A stretch of DNA of 64,000 bases, from positions 2,666,001 to 2,730,000 of the forward strand of contig NZ_WLYX01000001.1 of assembly GCF_009707705.1 (NCBI RefSeq), read 5' to 3'. The DNA is from Paludibacterium denitrificans. GTDB lineage: Bacteria > Pseudomonadota > Gammaproteobacteria > Burkholderiales > Chromobacteriaceae. A program made the position numbers and the translations under genes. Of this stretch, positions 1 to 9,895 are shown piece by piece (the first letter of the stretch is position 1; each line of letters begins with the position of its first letter). The notes under the pieces were generated by a model that did not search any database, had not been told where the DNA came from, and saw nothing but the letters and a program-made list of their open reading frames with translations.

Positions 1-624
1 TAATGTTGGCCAGTACCGGCACTTTGACTGCAGCGGCAAATTTCTTGTACATCGCCAGGTCGGTCATGGCTTCCGGGAAGATCATGTCGGCACCGGCTTC
101 CACACACGCCACGGCGCGTTCGATGGCGGCATCCAGACCTTCCACGGCCAGAGCGTCGGTGCGGGCCATGATGACGAAACTGTCATCGCGACGGGCATCG
201 GTCGCCGCCTTGATGCGGTCAACCATTTCGCCTTGGCTGACGATGGCCTTGTTCGGGCGGTGGCCACAGCGTTTTTGCTGAACCTGATCTTCAATGTGCA
301 CGGCTGCCGCGGCTTTTTCCGAGCTCTTGATGGCACGGGCGATGTTGAACGCACCGCCCCAGCCGGTATCGATGTCTACCAGCAACGGCAGGTCAGTGGT
401 GTCGGTGATGCGGCGTACGTCGATCAGCACATCTTCCAGCGTGGTGATGCCCAAATCCGGGATGCCGCAGGAGCAGGCCGCTACGCCGCCGCCGGACAGG
501 TACAAGGCCTTGAAACCGGAATGTTCAGCCAGACGGGCCGCGTAGGCATTGACCGCCCCCACCACCTGCAAAGGTTTTTCTTGTTCTACTGCCGGGGCGA
601 AAACGTTGACCGGCTGTGCTCATT
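1..624 (-). CDS. prpB: Methylisocitrate lyase PrpB (partial, 3' end outside window)
   Basis: Cleaves 2-methylisocitrate to pyruvate and succinate in the methylcitrate cycle of propionate breakdown. Read leftward from ATG at 622-624, which has a strong GGAGGAGA ribosome site just upstream. The isocitrate lyase/PEP mutase fold is clear: N-terminal YLSGGG stretch, the metal-binding DIDTGWG, the active-site KRCGH loop, and [11 protein letters not shown] near the window edge. The C-terminal part lies beyond position 1. The frame breaks at about 600-606: codons 1-9 (MSTAGQRFR) are in one frame and AVEQEKPLQ onward in another; the sequence CGCCCCGGCA fits an original CGCCTGGCA, so this is a CTGG break and not decay. 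Other PEP-mutase-family lyases are possible, but the similarity favours PrpB. Confidence 0.88.
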
Positions 625-875
625 CTTTGTCTCCTCCAACCATGAGTTTGGTGTCTTGCCATTAATTCGAGCAAGTGCTTGGTTGGAATGTAAATCATGC
701 CGAGCGATATGGCAAGAGGCAAGGGCACGGATTCATGTTTGGCTCAAGGTCTGCTATGTTTGCGCGGTAACAGCTCGGGGGAACTCATCCATCACGCTAC
801 GGTCTAGTGTGTGTCAGCGTCGCCACCACACTATTAGACAGACAGGTGCGGCAAATCAGGGAGCATAACAACGAC
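625..875. promoter_or_regulatory. Divergent intergenic region prpB / rpoE
   Basis: About 250 bases separate prpB (leftward) from rpoE (rightward). It must hold both promoters. I see the prpB ribosome site (TCTCCTCC on the plus strand at about 630-637) but no box that I can assign securely to sigma-70 or sigma-E. No gene is visible here. Confidence 0.4.
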
Positions 876-1475
876 ATGAGTGATCGTGAGATCGATCAAC
901 AGTTGGTGGAGCGTGCCCAGCGAGGTGAAAAACGAGCTTTTGACCTGCTTGTTGCCAAGTACCAGCGGCGTCTCGCCCGGCTTTTGTCACGGTTTATCCG
1001 TGACGGCTCCGACATTGAAGATGTAACGCAAGAAGCGTTTGTCAAAGCGTATCGCGCCCTGCCGTCGTTTCGCGGGGAAAGTGCGTTTTATACATGGCTG
1101 TACCGAATCGGCATCAACACCGCCAAGAATTTTCTCAGCGCCAACGGACGGCGTCCGGTGGTGAACAGCGAGATCGAAGACGAAGACGGTGAAACCTTCG
1201 ATCTGGCCTCGCAGGTTCCCGACCTCAATACGCCGGAAACCGAGCTGATGAACAAGCAAATTCTGGCTACGGTCAATACGGCGGTGGAGGCTTTGCCGGA
1301 GGAGTTGCGCACGGCCATTTCGCTCAGGGAAATGGATGGTTTGTCGTACGACGAAATCGCCAAGGTGATGAATTGTCCGATCGGCACCGTGCGTTCGCGT
1401 ATCTTCCGGGCGCGTGAGGCGATTGCTGCCGAATTGCGGCCTTTGCTGGATACGGCCGAAAACAAAAGGTGGTAA
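876..1475 (+). CDS. rpoE: RNA polymerase sigma-E factor RpoE (AlgU type)
   Basis: ECF sigma factor of the envelope stress response. The 199-residue length is typical. Region 2 is seen at residues 27-95 (DIEDVTQEAFVKAYRALPSF, then the FYTWLYRIGINTAKN segment that contacts the -10 element). Region 4 is at about 140-190 (LPEELRTAISLREMDGLSYD and GTVRSRIFRAREAI, the helix-turn-helix). I chose ATG 876 because the protein then starts MSDREIDQQLVERAQ, the usual family start. The next genes, rseA, rseB and mucD, are its standard anti-sigma and protease partners, so this is the sigma-E operon. Reading frame intact. Confidence 0.96.
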   Translation: MSDREIDQQLVERAQRGEKRAFDLLVAKYQRRLARLLSRFIRDGSDIEDVTQEAFVKAYRALPSFRGESAFYTWLYRIGINTAKNFLSANGRRPVVNSEIEDEDGETFDLASQVPDLNTPETELMNKQILATVNTAVEALPEELRTAISLREMDGLSYDEIAKVMNCPIGTVRSRIFRAREAIAAELRPLLDTAENKRW

Positions 1476-1478
1476 GTG

Positions 1479-1962
1479 ATGAAAGAAACAATCTCCGCTT
1501 TGGTGGACGATGAGCTGGATGAGCAGGCAGCCAACGCGCTCATTGCAACGCTCAGTTCGGATGAGGCGCTCAAGTCCTGTTGGGATGAGTACCATTTGAT
1601 TGGCGATGCCATGCGGGCCAATTCGCAAATCGGCATCAATGTCCGTCAACAGGTGGCACAAAGGTTGGCCGAAGAACCCACCGTTCTGGCACCACGCCGC
1701 TGGTTTGGCCCCGGCCATGGGCATGGCCGGAAATTGGGCGCCGTGGCGCTGGCCGCCAGCGTCAGCTTTGCCGCTGTCGTCGCCCTGGCAGCAGTTGGCG
1801 CACAACGATGCGGCCGTCGCCGTGGTGGCTGACCGCGGAGTGCCGGTGACGTCAGCCGTGGCAACGCCTGCGGCGGATGACCCCTATCTGCTGGCGCATC
1901 AGGAAATGACGGCAGACCAGAATATCCAGAAAGTCTCTTACGGCAATGGAGCAGGGCATTGA
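1479..1962 (+). CDS. rseA: Anti-sigma-E factor RseA
   Basis: Inner-membrane anti-sigma factor that holds sigma-E inactive until cleaved. The cytoplasmic N-terminal domain reads MKETISALVDDELDEQAANA, the family hallmark, with DEYHLIGDAMR following. A hydrophobic segment (about residues 80-105, LGAVALAASVSFAAVVA) is the single membrane helix, followed by a short periplasmic tail. ATG 1479 is used; a GTG at 1476 is in the same frame. The frame breaks at about 1785-1792: removing one C from GCCCTGG restores VAWQQLAHNDAAVAVV and the gene then runs to the TGA at 1960-1962, overlapping the rseB ATG. A near copy of the 12-mer repeat (GGTTGGCCGAAG) lies inside at 1663-1674. Confidence 0.9.
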
Positions 1963-2912
1963 TGCGTCTGACTGTTCTGACGGGCCTGTTGCTGCTGGGC
2001 GCCGCCCGGGTGGCTCAGGCCGACGATGATTGGGCCATGTTGCGCAAGGTGGCCCAGTCTGGCCGCCAGCAAGCCCTGACCGGCACTTACCTTCACCAAA
2101 TGAACGGTGCGCTGGAAACCTTCCGCATCGTCCGCGGCATGCAGGGTGATGCCGTACAGGAAAAACGCTGGGCACTGGATGGCCCTTCGCGGGAGATCGT
2201 GCGTAGTGGCGTTGATCTGGCCTGTTTTGCGCCGGACAAGCGCGCGTTGATGGCGGCCAAAGTGAGTGCCATGCGCCTGTTTCCCGCCTTGTTGCCCGAT
2301 GAAATGGCCGATATTGCCCAGTCTTATACCATCCGGAAAAACGGTGCTGACCGCGTAGCACAGCGTGACTGCAACTGGCTTGAACTCAAACCGCGGGACA
2401 AGCAACGCTACAGCATGAAATTATGCGTGGAGCCGGGTTCGGCCTTGCCGCTGAAAGTCATGACGGTGAATAACCGTGGTGAAACGGTGGAGCAATTTGC
2501 TTTCACCGAAGTAGATTTGACCGCGCCCAAGGACAAGAGCGTTTACCGTCCGCGTTACAAGCAAAGCTACGTGTTACGCAACGCCAGCATGCAGCCGCTG
2601 CCGATGTGGCGGCCAGCAGTGGGGTTTCCGGGCTGCCGCAAGGGTTCCGCCTGTTGCGAGCCGTGCAGCGCAACCTTCCCGGGCAAACCGACAAGAGCGT
2701 GCACCATCTGGTGTATAGCGACGGGCTGGTGATGATGTCGCTGTTTGTCGAGCGGCGGATAATCGTGCCGACAAGGTTATCAATCTGCACGGTGCCATCA
2801 ACATGGCCAGCTTAAGCATGATGGTGGCGGGCACCAGTTGACGCTGGTGGGAGATATGCCACCGCCCGCCATTGTCAACATGCTGAAAAATCTCAGGGTG
2901 TCGTTGCACTAA
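1962..2912 (+). CDS. rseB: Periplasmic sigma-E regulator RseB/MucB
   Basis: Binds RseA in the periplasm and shields it from proteolysis; senses lipoproteins or LPS. A signal peptide (MRLTVLTGLLLLGAARVAQA) is followed by the MucB/RseB N-terminal domain (ALTGTYLHQMNGALETFRIV) and the C-terminal domain ending VGDMPPPAIVNMLKNLRVSLH. The ATG overlaps the rseA stop. Three CTGG breaks are needed to read it through: near 2597 (CTGCCGATG for CTGGCCGATG), near 2757 (GAGCGGCG for GAGCTGGCG) and at 2810-2817 (GCTTAAGC for GCTGGC). After repair the protein is of normal length, about 316 residues. Confidence 0.9.
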
Positions 2913-3032
2913 CACCAGAGCCGTCGTTGCAAGGTGCGATACTATCTTTTGCACTATTTGGCTGGTAAGCGAGAGTCATCTCATGCCCGGCCAGTTTGCT
3001 GTTATCTGTTATCCCATCAAGATGGAGCAATC

Positions 3033-4462
3033 ATGTCGATCAAGAAACTGATTATTTCCGCGTCGCTGGCCGCCTCTGTCCTGGCTGGTCAGGTGTATGC
3101 GGCCGAGTTGTCGTCGCTTAAGCGACGTTGCCGGACTTTACCCGCATCGTGGCGAGTGAAGGCAAGGCGGTGGTCAACATCAGCACCACTTCTACGGTGC
3201 GTGAAGCGGTGAATACCCTGCCTGACGAGTTGAGCGGTGACCCGTTCTTTGAGTTTTTCCGCCAGTTTGCTCCTCCGCGTCAGCAGGAACATCAGGAGCG
3301 TTCGCTTGGCTCCGGCTTCATCATTTCCCCTGATGGCTATGTGATGACCAACGCGCACGTGGTGGCACGGGCAGACGAAATTACCGTCACGCTGACCGAC
3401 AAACGCGAATACAAGGCGAAGGTGATTGGTTCGGATGCTCGCTCCGACGTGGCCTTGCTGAAAATCGATGCGACCAATCTGCCAGTGGTGCGCCTGAGCC
3501 GCAACGCCAGTGTGCAGGTGGGGGAATGGGTGTTGGCGATTGGTTCGCCGTTTGGCTTTGAGAATACCGCCACGTCCGGCATCGTTTCCGGCAAGAACCG
3601 CCTGCTGCCGGACGAAAACTTTGTGCCGTTCATTCAGACCGATGCGGCGGTCAATCCCGGCAATTCGGGTGGGCCGCTGTTTAACCTGCGGGGGGAAGTG
3701 ATCGGCATCAATTCACAGATCTACAGCCGCTCCGGTGGTTTCATGGGCATCTCGTTCTCCATTCCGATCGATGTGGCGATGAATGTGGTGGAGCAGCTCA
3801 AAACCAAAGGCAAGGTGACGCGTGGCCGGGTGGGCGTATCGATTCAGGAGCTGAACAAGGATTTGGCTGCTTCGTTCGGGCTTGAGCGGTTAGCTGGGGC
3901 ATTGATCAATGCCGTGGAGAAAAACAGCCCGGCAGCCAAGGCCGGTTTGCATCCCGGGGATATCGTGCTCAAGGTGGGTGGTCAGCCGCTGGATTCGGCT
4001 AGCGATCTGCCGCGTCTGATTGGCAGCATCCAGCCGGGCAAAACCGTGGTGCTGGATATCTGGCGCCATCGGGCTGTGACAGCGGTGCGCGTCGTGCCGG
4101 AGGAACTGAAGGATGAGGATGCTCGCAGTGTGCAGCGTGAGTACCGTACGCCGCGCCGTGCCGAGCCGGAATCGCAGGCGGTTAGCCAGTTGGGGTTGCT
4201 GCTGTCCGAGTTGACCCCGGCACAGCGTTCCCAGCTTGGTGTCGAATATGGTTTGCTTGTGCGTCAGGCCAAAGGTGCGGCGGCGCGTGCCGGACTACAG
4301 CCGGGAGATGTGATTGTCGGCGTGGCCGGTGAGGCGCTTACCAGTGCCAAACAGTTCAAGTCGGCCGTGACGGGAGTGCGCCGGGGCGCTACCATCGCGC
4401 TGCAGGTGATGCGTCGAGGGGTGACGCAATTTGTACCGTTAACCGTGGGTGAAGCCGAATGA
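3033..4462 (+). CDS. mucD: Periplasmic serine endoprotease MucD/DegP (HtrA family)
   Basis: Protease and chaperone of the envelope stress regulon. Signal peptide at residues 1-22 (ends VYAAE). The trypsin-like domain shows the catalytic triad: His in VMTNAHVV, Asp in RSDVALLKID, Ser in NPGNSGGPL. Two PDZ domains follow (GALINAVEKNSPAAKAGLHP and a second near GLLVRQAKGAAARAGLQPG). The family length of about 476 residues fits. The frame breaks at 3116-3123, where GCTTAAGC stands for GCTGGC; repair gives ELSSLATLPDFTRIV. It is preceded by a GGAGCAATC ribosome site and its stop overlaps the following ATG by four bases. Confidence 0.94.
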
Positions 4463-4710
4463 AACTGACGTTGTATTTCCGCGAGTATTGCAGTTTGTGC
4501 CATGCCATGTTGGCCGAACTCAAGCCATGGCAAGCCAAATATGGCTTTGAACTGGAGGTGTTGGATGTGGATGCCGACCCGCTGCTCGAGGAGAAATACA
4601 ACGAACTGGTGCCCGTGCTGATGCAGGGGGAGACCGAAATCTGTCACTGGCATCTTGATGCGCCGCGCCTGGCTGCATGTTTGGCTGCACAGCCGGACGA
4701 AATCGGCTAA
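4459..4710 (+). CDS. Glutaredoxin-like small protein (DUF836 type)
   Basis: An 83-residue thioredoxin-fold protein. The N-terminal strand LTLYFREYCSLCH carries a CxxC motif (CSLC) in the redox position. The rest, ELEVLDVDADPLLEEKYNEL followed by VPVL, matches the glutaredoxin-like DUF836 family often found between mucD and lepA in beta- and gammaproteobacteria. Translationally coupled to mucD (ATGA overlap). The redox partner is unknown. Frame intact. Confidence 0.82.
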   Translation: MKLTLYFREYCSLCHAMLAELKPWQAKYGFELEVLDVDADPLLEEKYNELVPVLMQGETEICHWHLDAPRLAACLAAQPDEIG

Positions 4711-4773
4711 AATCCGCGCCAGTGTGAGTTGTCAAGGGCACCCTTGCGTGCCCTTATTTTTTGCTGGATACCG

Positions 4774-6566
4774 ATGAAAAACATTCGAAATTTCTCGATC
4801 ATTGCCCATATTGACCACGGTAAATCTACCCGGCCGACCGGTTTATCCAGTTTTGCGGCGGCCTGGATGCCCGCGAAATGAGCGCGCAAGTGCTTGACTC
4901 GATGGATATCGAAAAAGAGCGCGGCATTACCATCAAGGCGCAGACGGCCGCGCTGCATTACAAGGCGCGCGACGGTCAAATCTACAACCTGAACCTGATT
5001 GATACTCCGGGACACGTCGATTTCTCTTATGAAGTGTCGCGCTCGCTCTCGGCCTGCGAAGGCGCTTTGCTGGTGGTGGATGCTTCGCAAGGCGTGGAAG
5101 CGCAAACCGTGGCCAACTGTTACACCGCCATTGATCTGGGCGTGGAAGTGGTGCCGGTACTCAACAAGATTGACTTGCTGGCGGCCGAGCCGGAACGGGT
5201 AAGTCAGGAAATTGAAGACATCATCGGTATCGAGGCGATCGATGCCGTGCGGGCGTCGGCCAAGTCGGGCATTGGCATCGAGGATATTCTGGAAACGGTG
5301 ATCAGCAAGATTCCGCCGCCCAAGGGTGATCCGGATGGCCCGCTCAAGGCCTTGATCGTCGATTCCTGGTTCGACAACTATGTCGGCGTGGTGATGCTGG
5401 TGCGTCTGGTGGACGGCAAGGTCAAGCCCAAGGACAAGATCAAGTTCATGGCTACCGGCGCGGAGCATCTGGTGGAGCAGGTGGGGGTGTTCACGCCCAA
5501 GTCGGTGGCGCGTGCCAGCCTGCAAGCGGGTGAGGTGGGCTTTATCATCGCCTAAGCATCAAGGAACTGAAGTCTGCCAAGGTGGGCGATACCATCACGC
5601 TTTCGGCCAACCCTGCCAGCGAAGCGCTGCCGGGTTTCAAGGAAGTGCAGTCGCAGGTGTTTGCCGGGTTGTATCCGGTGGAATCTCACGATTACGATTC
5701 GCTGCGCGATGCACTGGAAAAACTGCAGCTGAACGATGCATCGCTCAGGTTTGAGCCGGAAGTCTCGCAGGCATTGGGCTTTGGCTTCCGCTGTGGCTTC
5801 CGGGCCTGTTGCACCGGAGATCGTGCAGGAGCGGCTGGAGCGCGAATTTGACATGGATCTCATCACCACCGCGCCGACGGTGGTGTACGAAGTGGTGATG
5901 AAGGGCGGCGAAGTGGTGCAGGTGGAAAACCCGTCCAAACTGCCTGATCCTGGCCTGTACGAAGAAATCCGTGAGCCGATCATTACCTCGCACATTCTGG
6001 TGCCGCAGGACTACGTCGGCGCCGTGATGACGCTGTGCAACCAGAAGCGTGGTGTGCAGAAGAACATGCAGTACATGGGTCGGCAGGTGATGCTCAGTTA
6101 TGAAATGCCGATGAACGAAGTAGTGATGGATTTCTTCGATAAGCTCAAATCCACCAGCCGTGGCTATGCCTCGCTCGACTACGAGTTCAAGGAATTCCGG
6201 GCGGCCGATCTGGTTAAGCTGGATATTCTGGTCAACGGCGAGCGTGTTGATGCGCTATCGCTTATTGTGCATCGCCAGTCTGCGCAGTATCGTGGGCGGG
6301 AATTGGCGGCAAAGATGCGCGAACTGATTCCGCGGCAGATGTTCGATATTGCCGTGCAGGCGGCCATTGGCAGCCACATCATCGCGCGTGAAACCATCAA
6401 GGCGTTGCGCAAGAACGTACTGGCCAAGTGTTACGGTGGCGATATTACCCGTAAGAAGAAACTGCTGGAGAAGCAGAAGGCCGGTAAAAAACGAATGAAA
6501 CAGGTGGGTAACGTGGAGATTCCGCAAGCTGCGTTCCTTGCCATTTTGCAGGTGGGGGATAAATAA
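4774..6566 (+). CDS. lepA: Elongation factor 4 (LepA), reading frame broken several times
   Basis: Ribosome-associated GTPase that back-translocates or aids ribosome assembly. G1 (AHIDHGKST), G2 (ERGITIKAQ), G3 (DTPGHVDF) and G4 (NKIDL) are visible, then domain II ([20 protein letters not shown]), the EF-G-like C half (GFGFRCGF) and the LepA C-terminal domain ending [14 protein letters not shown]. Four breaks: 4828-4834 (ACCCGGCC for ACCCTGGCC), 5550-5557 (GCCTAAGC, expected Gly/Ser-Ile-Lys codons), near 5800 (TTCCGGGCC for TTCCTGGGCC) and near 5814 (CACCGGAG for CACCTGGAG). All are CTGG-type, and no residue of the conserved core is otherwise lost. Directly abuts lepB. Confidence 0.93.
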
Positions 6567-7533
6567 GTGGGTGCAAACCTGTTCTGGATATTTGTCGTGG
6601 TCGCTGTGCTGGGCATTTTGCTGATTGCCTTTGGCGGCCGTAAAGAGCTGGGCGACAAGGACTGGCTAAGCGGGTATCCAGTGGGGCTATCTGGCACTGG
6701 TGATCGGTGCCTTTGGGGCCATGTCCAGCTTCATGAGCTTTTCTGCCGTGATGCTGGTGTTTGTGCTGGTGACTGGCGTGGTGTGGGCGCTGGACAAATG
6801 GCTGCTGGCTGGCAAGCGTGAGCCCGGTGCCGAGCCGAATCACTTTGTCGATTACTCCCGCGGCTTTTTTCCGGTCATTCTGGTGGTGTTCCTGCTGCGC
6901 TCGTTCGTGGCTGAACCGTTCCAGATTCCATCCAGTTCGATGCGCCCGGGGTTGGTGGTTGGTGACTTCATCTTGGTCAACAAGTTTACCTATGGGCTGC
7001 GCGTGCCGGTGCTCAACACGGTTTTCCTGCCAGTGAGCAAGGTGGAACATGGGGATGTGGTGGTGTTTAACTTCCCACCCAATCCCAAGGTCAACTATAT
7101 CAAGCGGGTTATCGGTTTGGCTTAGCGATACGGTGGAATACCGCAACAAACGCCTGACCGTGAATGGCCAAGCCGTGAAGGATTTGCCGGATGGTTCTTA
7201 TGACTATCTGGAGCAGGGGCTGGCCATGATCCATAACGACCAGTTCAAGGAAACGCTGGCAAGAGCTTCAAGGTACTGAATATTCCGGAGGCTCCGGTTC
7301 TGGCGCCCAGTCAGGTGATGGATTTCCCCTATCGTGATCAATGCCAGTATGATGACAATGGCTTTAAGTGCCGTGTGCCTGCTGGCCACTACTTCATGAT
7401 GGGCGACAACCGTGATAACAGTCTGGATGGCCGCTACTGGGGCTTTGTCGACGACAAACTGATGGTGGGCAAGGCGTTCATGGTGTGGATGAACTTCCAC
7501 GATTTGTCACGCATCGGCCACACCATCCACTGA
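6567..7533 (+). CDS. lepB: Signal peptidase I (LepB)
   Basis: Membrane protease that removes signal peptides from secreted proteins. GTG 6567 follows the lepA stop directly and gives a first membrane helix ([19 protein letters not shown]); a second helix is at about residues 50-75. The catalytic Ser lies in PSSSMRPGL and the catalytic Lys in YIKRVIGL; the [16 protein letters not shown] box E follows. Breaks: 6665-6671 (GCTAAGC), 7120-7126 (GCTTAGC, expected a Pro/Ala-Gly-Asp codon run) and near 7258 (one copy of a CTGG repeat unit lost before KSFKVLN). The lepA-lepB-rnc-era order is standard. Confidence 0.92.
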
Positions 7534-7582
7534 TTGGCCCGTGCAGGACTGCGACGCGGATAACATAACAACGGGGTGGAAA

Positions 7583-7951
7583 ATGAAGCGACAACAAGGG
7601 TTAACGATTGTTTCCATTTTGTTCGTGATGATGGTGGTTGGCTTGGCCGTCATGCTGGTTTTCAAGCTGATCCCGGTTTATAGCGAATATGGCGAGATCC
7701 GCAAAACCGTGTCGGCGCTTGCCTCGGAAGGTGGCAAGAGCGAGTATGACATTCGCCGCGAGTTTACTAACCGTGCGGCAGTGGGAGACATCAGCTCCAT
7801 CAAGGCGGATAATCTGGTGGTGGTAAGTGAAGGTGGTTCGGTATTTGTCCGGGCCACGTACCGCCGGGAAGTTCCCCTCTTTGCTAACGTCAGCCTGGTG
7901 TTCGACTTCGACACCCGGTGCAGGCAAATCGCCCCAACAATAACGCCGTGA
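7583..7951 (+). CDS. DUF4845 family membrane protein
   Basis: 122-residue protein between lepB and rnc, the usual place for this family. The start MKRQQGLTIVSILFVMMVVG resembles a type IV pilin N-terminus: short basic leader, then a single hydrophobic helix. The rest is a periplasmic domain (FKLIPVYSEYGEIRKTV, RREVPLFANVSLVFDFDT). Function unknown. Its TGA overlaps the rnc GTG. The last 12 residues follow a CCCGG at about 7915-7919 that could be a hidden CTGG break, so the true C-terminus is uncertain. Confidence 0.8.
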   Translation: MKRQQGLTIVSILFVMMVVGLAVMLVFKLIPVYSEYGEIRKTVSALASEGGKSEYDIRREFTNRAAVGDISSIKADNLVVVSEGGSVFVRATYRREVPLFANVSLVFDFDTRCRQIAPTITP

Positions 7952-8661
7952 CTCAAACCGATAACCGCTTCCGGCGCCTCTGCGAGGCGCTGGATTATTT
8001 TTTCCTGAAGCCTCAATTGCTGCATCAGGCCATGACGCACCGCAGTTTTGGCACGCCCAATAACGAACGCCCTGGAATTCATTGGCGACAGCATCCTCAA
8101 CTACACTGTAGCGCGCATGCTGTTTGACCAGTTTCCCAAACTGACCGAAGGCGAGTTGTCGCGTTTGCGCGCCAACCTGGTCAACCAGAATACGTTGGCC
8201 GAAATCGCCCATGACCTGAAACTGGGGGATTACCTTTTCCTTGGCGAGGGTGAACTGAAAAGTGGCGGGTTCAACCGTCCTTCCATTCTGGCCGATGCGC
8301 TGGAAGCCACGTTTGCCGCCGTCAGCCTGGATTCTGGTTTTCTGGCGGCAGAGCAAGTGGTACGACGGCTGTACCAATCGCGTGTGGAATCGATTGATAC
8401 CACCAAGCAGGCCAAAGATGCCAAGACCCGGCTGCAGGAAGCTCTGCAGGCCCGCAAGCTGGCACTACCCAAATACCGCATCCTGATGCAGACCGGCGAG
8501 GCCCACGAGCAGTGGTTCAAGGTGGTGTGCGATCTGGGTGACCTGATGATCGAATCCACCGGTGAAGGCAGCAGCCGTTACGCGCGGCCGAGCAGCAAGC
8601 GGCTGAAGCGGCCTTGCCGTTGCTGGAGCAGAAACTGGTGGCAAGCAAGAAACGTAAATGA
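7948..8661 (+). CDS. rnc: Ribonuclease III
   Basis: Double-strand-specific RNase for rRNA and mRNA processing. GTG 7948 overlaps the previous stop. The signature motif ERLEFIGDS is restored by removing one C at about 8072 (CGCCCTGGAATTC for CGCCTGGAATTC). The metal-binding catalytic segment around [11 protein letters not shown] is intact, followed by the dsRNA-binding domain ([20 protein letters not shown] and [19 protein letters not shown]). A second break at about 8586-8592 (CGTTACGCGC) is also CTGG-compatible; the tail then reads [19 protein letters not shown]. The stop overlaps the era ATG. Confidence 0.93.
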
Positions 8662-9551
8662 CAGAAACTCACGCTTACCATTGCGGCTTTGTGGCCATCG
8701 TCGGACGTCCTAACGTGGGCAAGTCCACGTTGATGAATCATCTGATCGGCCAGAAAATCAGCATCACCTCCAAAAAGGCGCAGACCACACGCCACCGTGT
8801 GACCGGTATTCATACCGATGACAACGCGCAGTTCGTGTTTGTCGATACCCCGGGGTTCCAGACCTATCACAAGGGGGCGCTGAATGAAACGCTCAACAAG
8901 AGCGTGAAGGATTCGCTGGCCAATGTGGATTGTGTGCTGTTTTTGCTGGAAGCCATGCGTTTTACTGCCGCCGACCGTGAAGTGATGGCGCTGTTGCCCA
9001 AGCGCACGCCGGTGATTCTGGTCGTCAACAAGCTGGACAAGGCCAAGGACAAGGCTGCACTGGACGCGTTTATCCAGACGGTGAAGGCAGAGTTCCCCTT
9101 TGCTTCTTCCGAAGTGGTCAGCGCCAAGCATGGCCAGAGGTTGGCCGAACTCTTGGAGCAGGTGCGCCCCTATTTGCCGGAATCCATGCCGCTGTATCCG
9201 GAAGACATGGTCACCGACAAGAGTGAGCGCTTCCTTGCGGCGGAAATCGTGCGCGAAAAGCTGTTCCGCTATCTGGGGGAAGAGCTGCCCTACGAGATGA
9301 ATGTCGAAGTGGAGCAGTTTGAAATGGATGGGGCATTGCGCCGCATCTATATCGCTGTACTGGTCGACAAAGAGAACCAGAAGGCCATCGTGATTGGCCG
9401 CGGCGGTGAGAAGCTCAAGAAGATTTCTACCGAAGCGCGCCCGGACATGGAAAAGCTGTTTGACGGCAAGGTGTTTCTCGAAGTGTGGGTCAAGGTCAAA
9501 TCCGGTTGGGCCGATGATGTGCGCTTCTTGCGAGAGTTTGGCCTGGATTAA
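8658..9551 (+). CDS. era: GTPase Era
   Basis: 16S rRNA-binding GTPase for 30S subunit maturation. 297 residues, intact. G1 GRPNVGKST at residues 14-22, G2 TTRHRVTG, G3 DTPGF, G4 NKLDK, then a C-terminal KH domain with [16 protein letters not shown] overlap with rnc. A near copy of the 12-mer repeat (GGTTGGCCGAAC) lies inside at 9139-9150. Confidence 0.97.
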   Translation: MTETHAYHCGFVAIVGRPNVGKSTLMNHLIGQKISITSKKAQTTRHRVTGIHTDDNAQFVFVDTPGFQTYHKGALNETLNKSVKDSLANVDCVLFLLEAMRFTAADREVMALLPKRTPVILVVNKLDKAKDKAALDAFIQTVKAEFPFASSEVVSAKHGQRLAELLEQVRPYLPESMPLYPEDMVTDKSERFLAAEIVREKLFRYLGEELPYEMNVEVEQFEMDGALRRIYIAVLVDKENQKAIVIGRGGEKLKKISTEARPDMEKLFDGKVFLEVWVKVKSGWADDVRFLREFGLD

Positions 9552-9557
9552 GCCGCC

Positions 9558-9895
9558 ATGCCGGTTCGTATCCCGCCACCGCCTTATTGGGCGGTGATTT
9601 TTTCCTCGCAACTGCGAAGCGACGAGCCGCGTTATGCCGAGATGGCCGACCGCATGGTACGGCTGGCGCAAACGCAGCCGGGGTTTCTTGGCGTGGAAAG
9701 CAGTCACCGGGACGAGCACGGCAATGGCATTACCGTATCGTACTGGGAAAGTGTGGAGGCCATTGCGGCCGGCGCCAGCACGCCGAACATCTGGTGGCGC
9801 AACAGCTTGGCCGTGAGGTCTGGTACCAGTCTTTTTCGTTGCGCGTGGCCCATGTCGAGCGGGCTTATGATTTTTCCCGGAATGACGAGGCATGA
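9558..9895 (+). CDS. Antibiotic biosynthesis monooxygenase (ABM) domain protein
   Basis: Small ferredoxin-like-fold protein (about 113 residues). The start MPVRIPPPPYWAVIFSSQL and the core QPGFLGVESSHRDEHGNGIT followed by VSYWESVEAIAAW match ABM-domain proteins common in proteobacteria; substrate unknown. One CTGG break at about 9773 (GCGGCCGGCGCC for GCGGCCTGGCGCC) moves the frame to RQHAEHLVAQQLGREVWYQS and the end RAYDFSRNDEA. Its TGA overlaps the recO ATG. A terminator-like hairpin lies inside its first codons (see next entry). Confidence 0.8.
9577..9602 (+). terminator. Terminator-like hairpin after era, inside the start of the ABM gene
   Basis: CACCGCC - TTATT - GGCGGTG stem-loop followed by ATTTTTT. 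It has the form of an intrinsic terminator 25 bases after the era stop, yet it overlaps codons 7-15 of the next gene, so it may act as an attenuator. Confidence 0.55.

Noticed and set aside
233..868. Plus-strand open frame over prpB and into the rpoE leader
   Set aside because: Antisense to a clear PrpB reading frame with KRCGH and DIDTGWG motifs.
3116..3123. TTAAG strings as target-site footprints of a transposon
   Set aside because: Net changes are only -1 to +3 bases and there is no duplication of flanking bases beyond what CTGG replacement explains.
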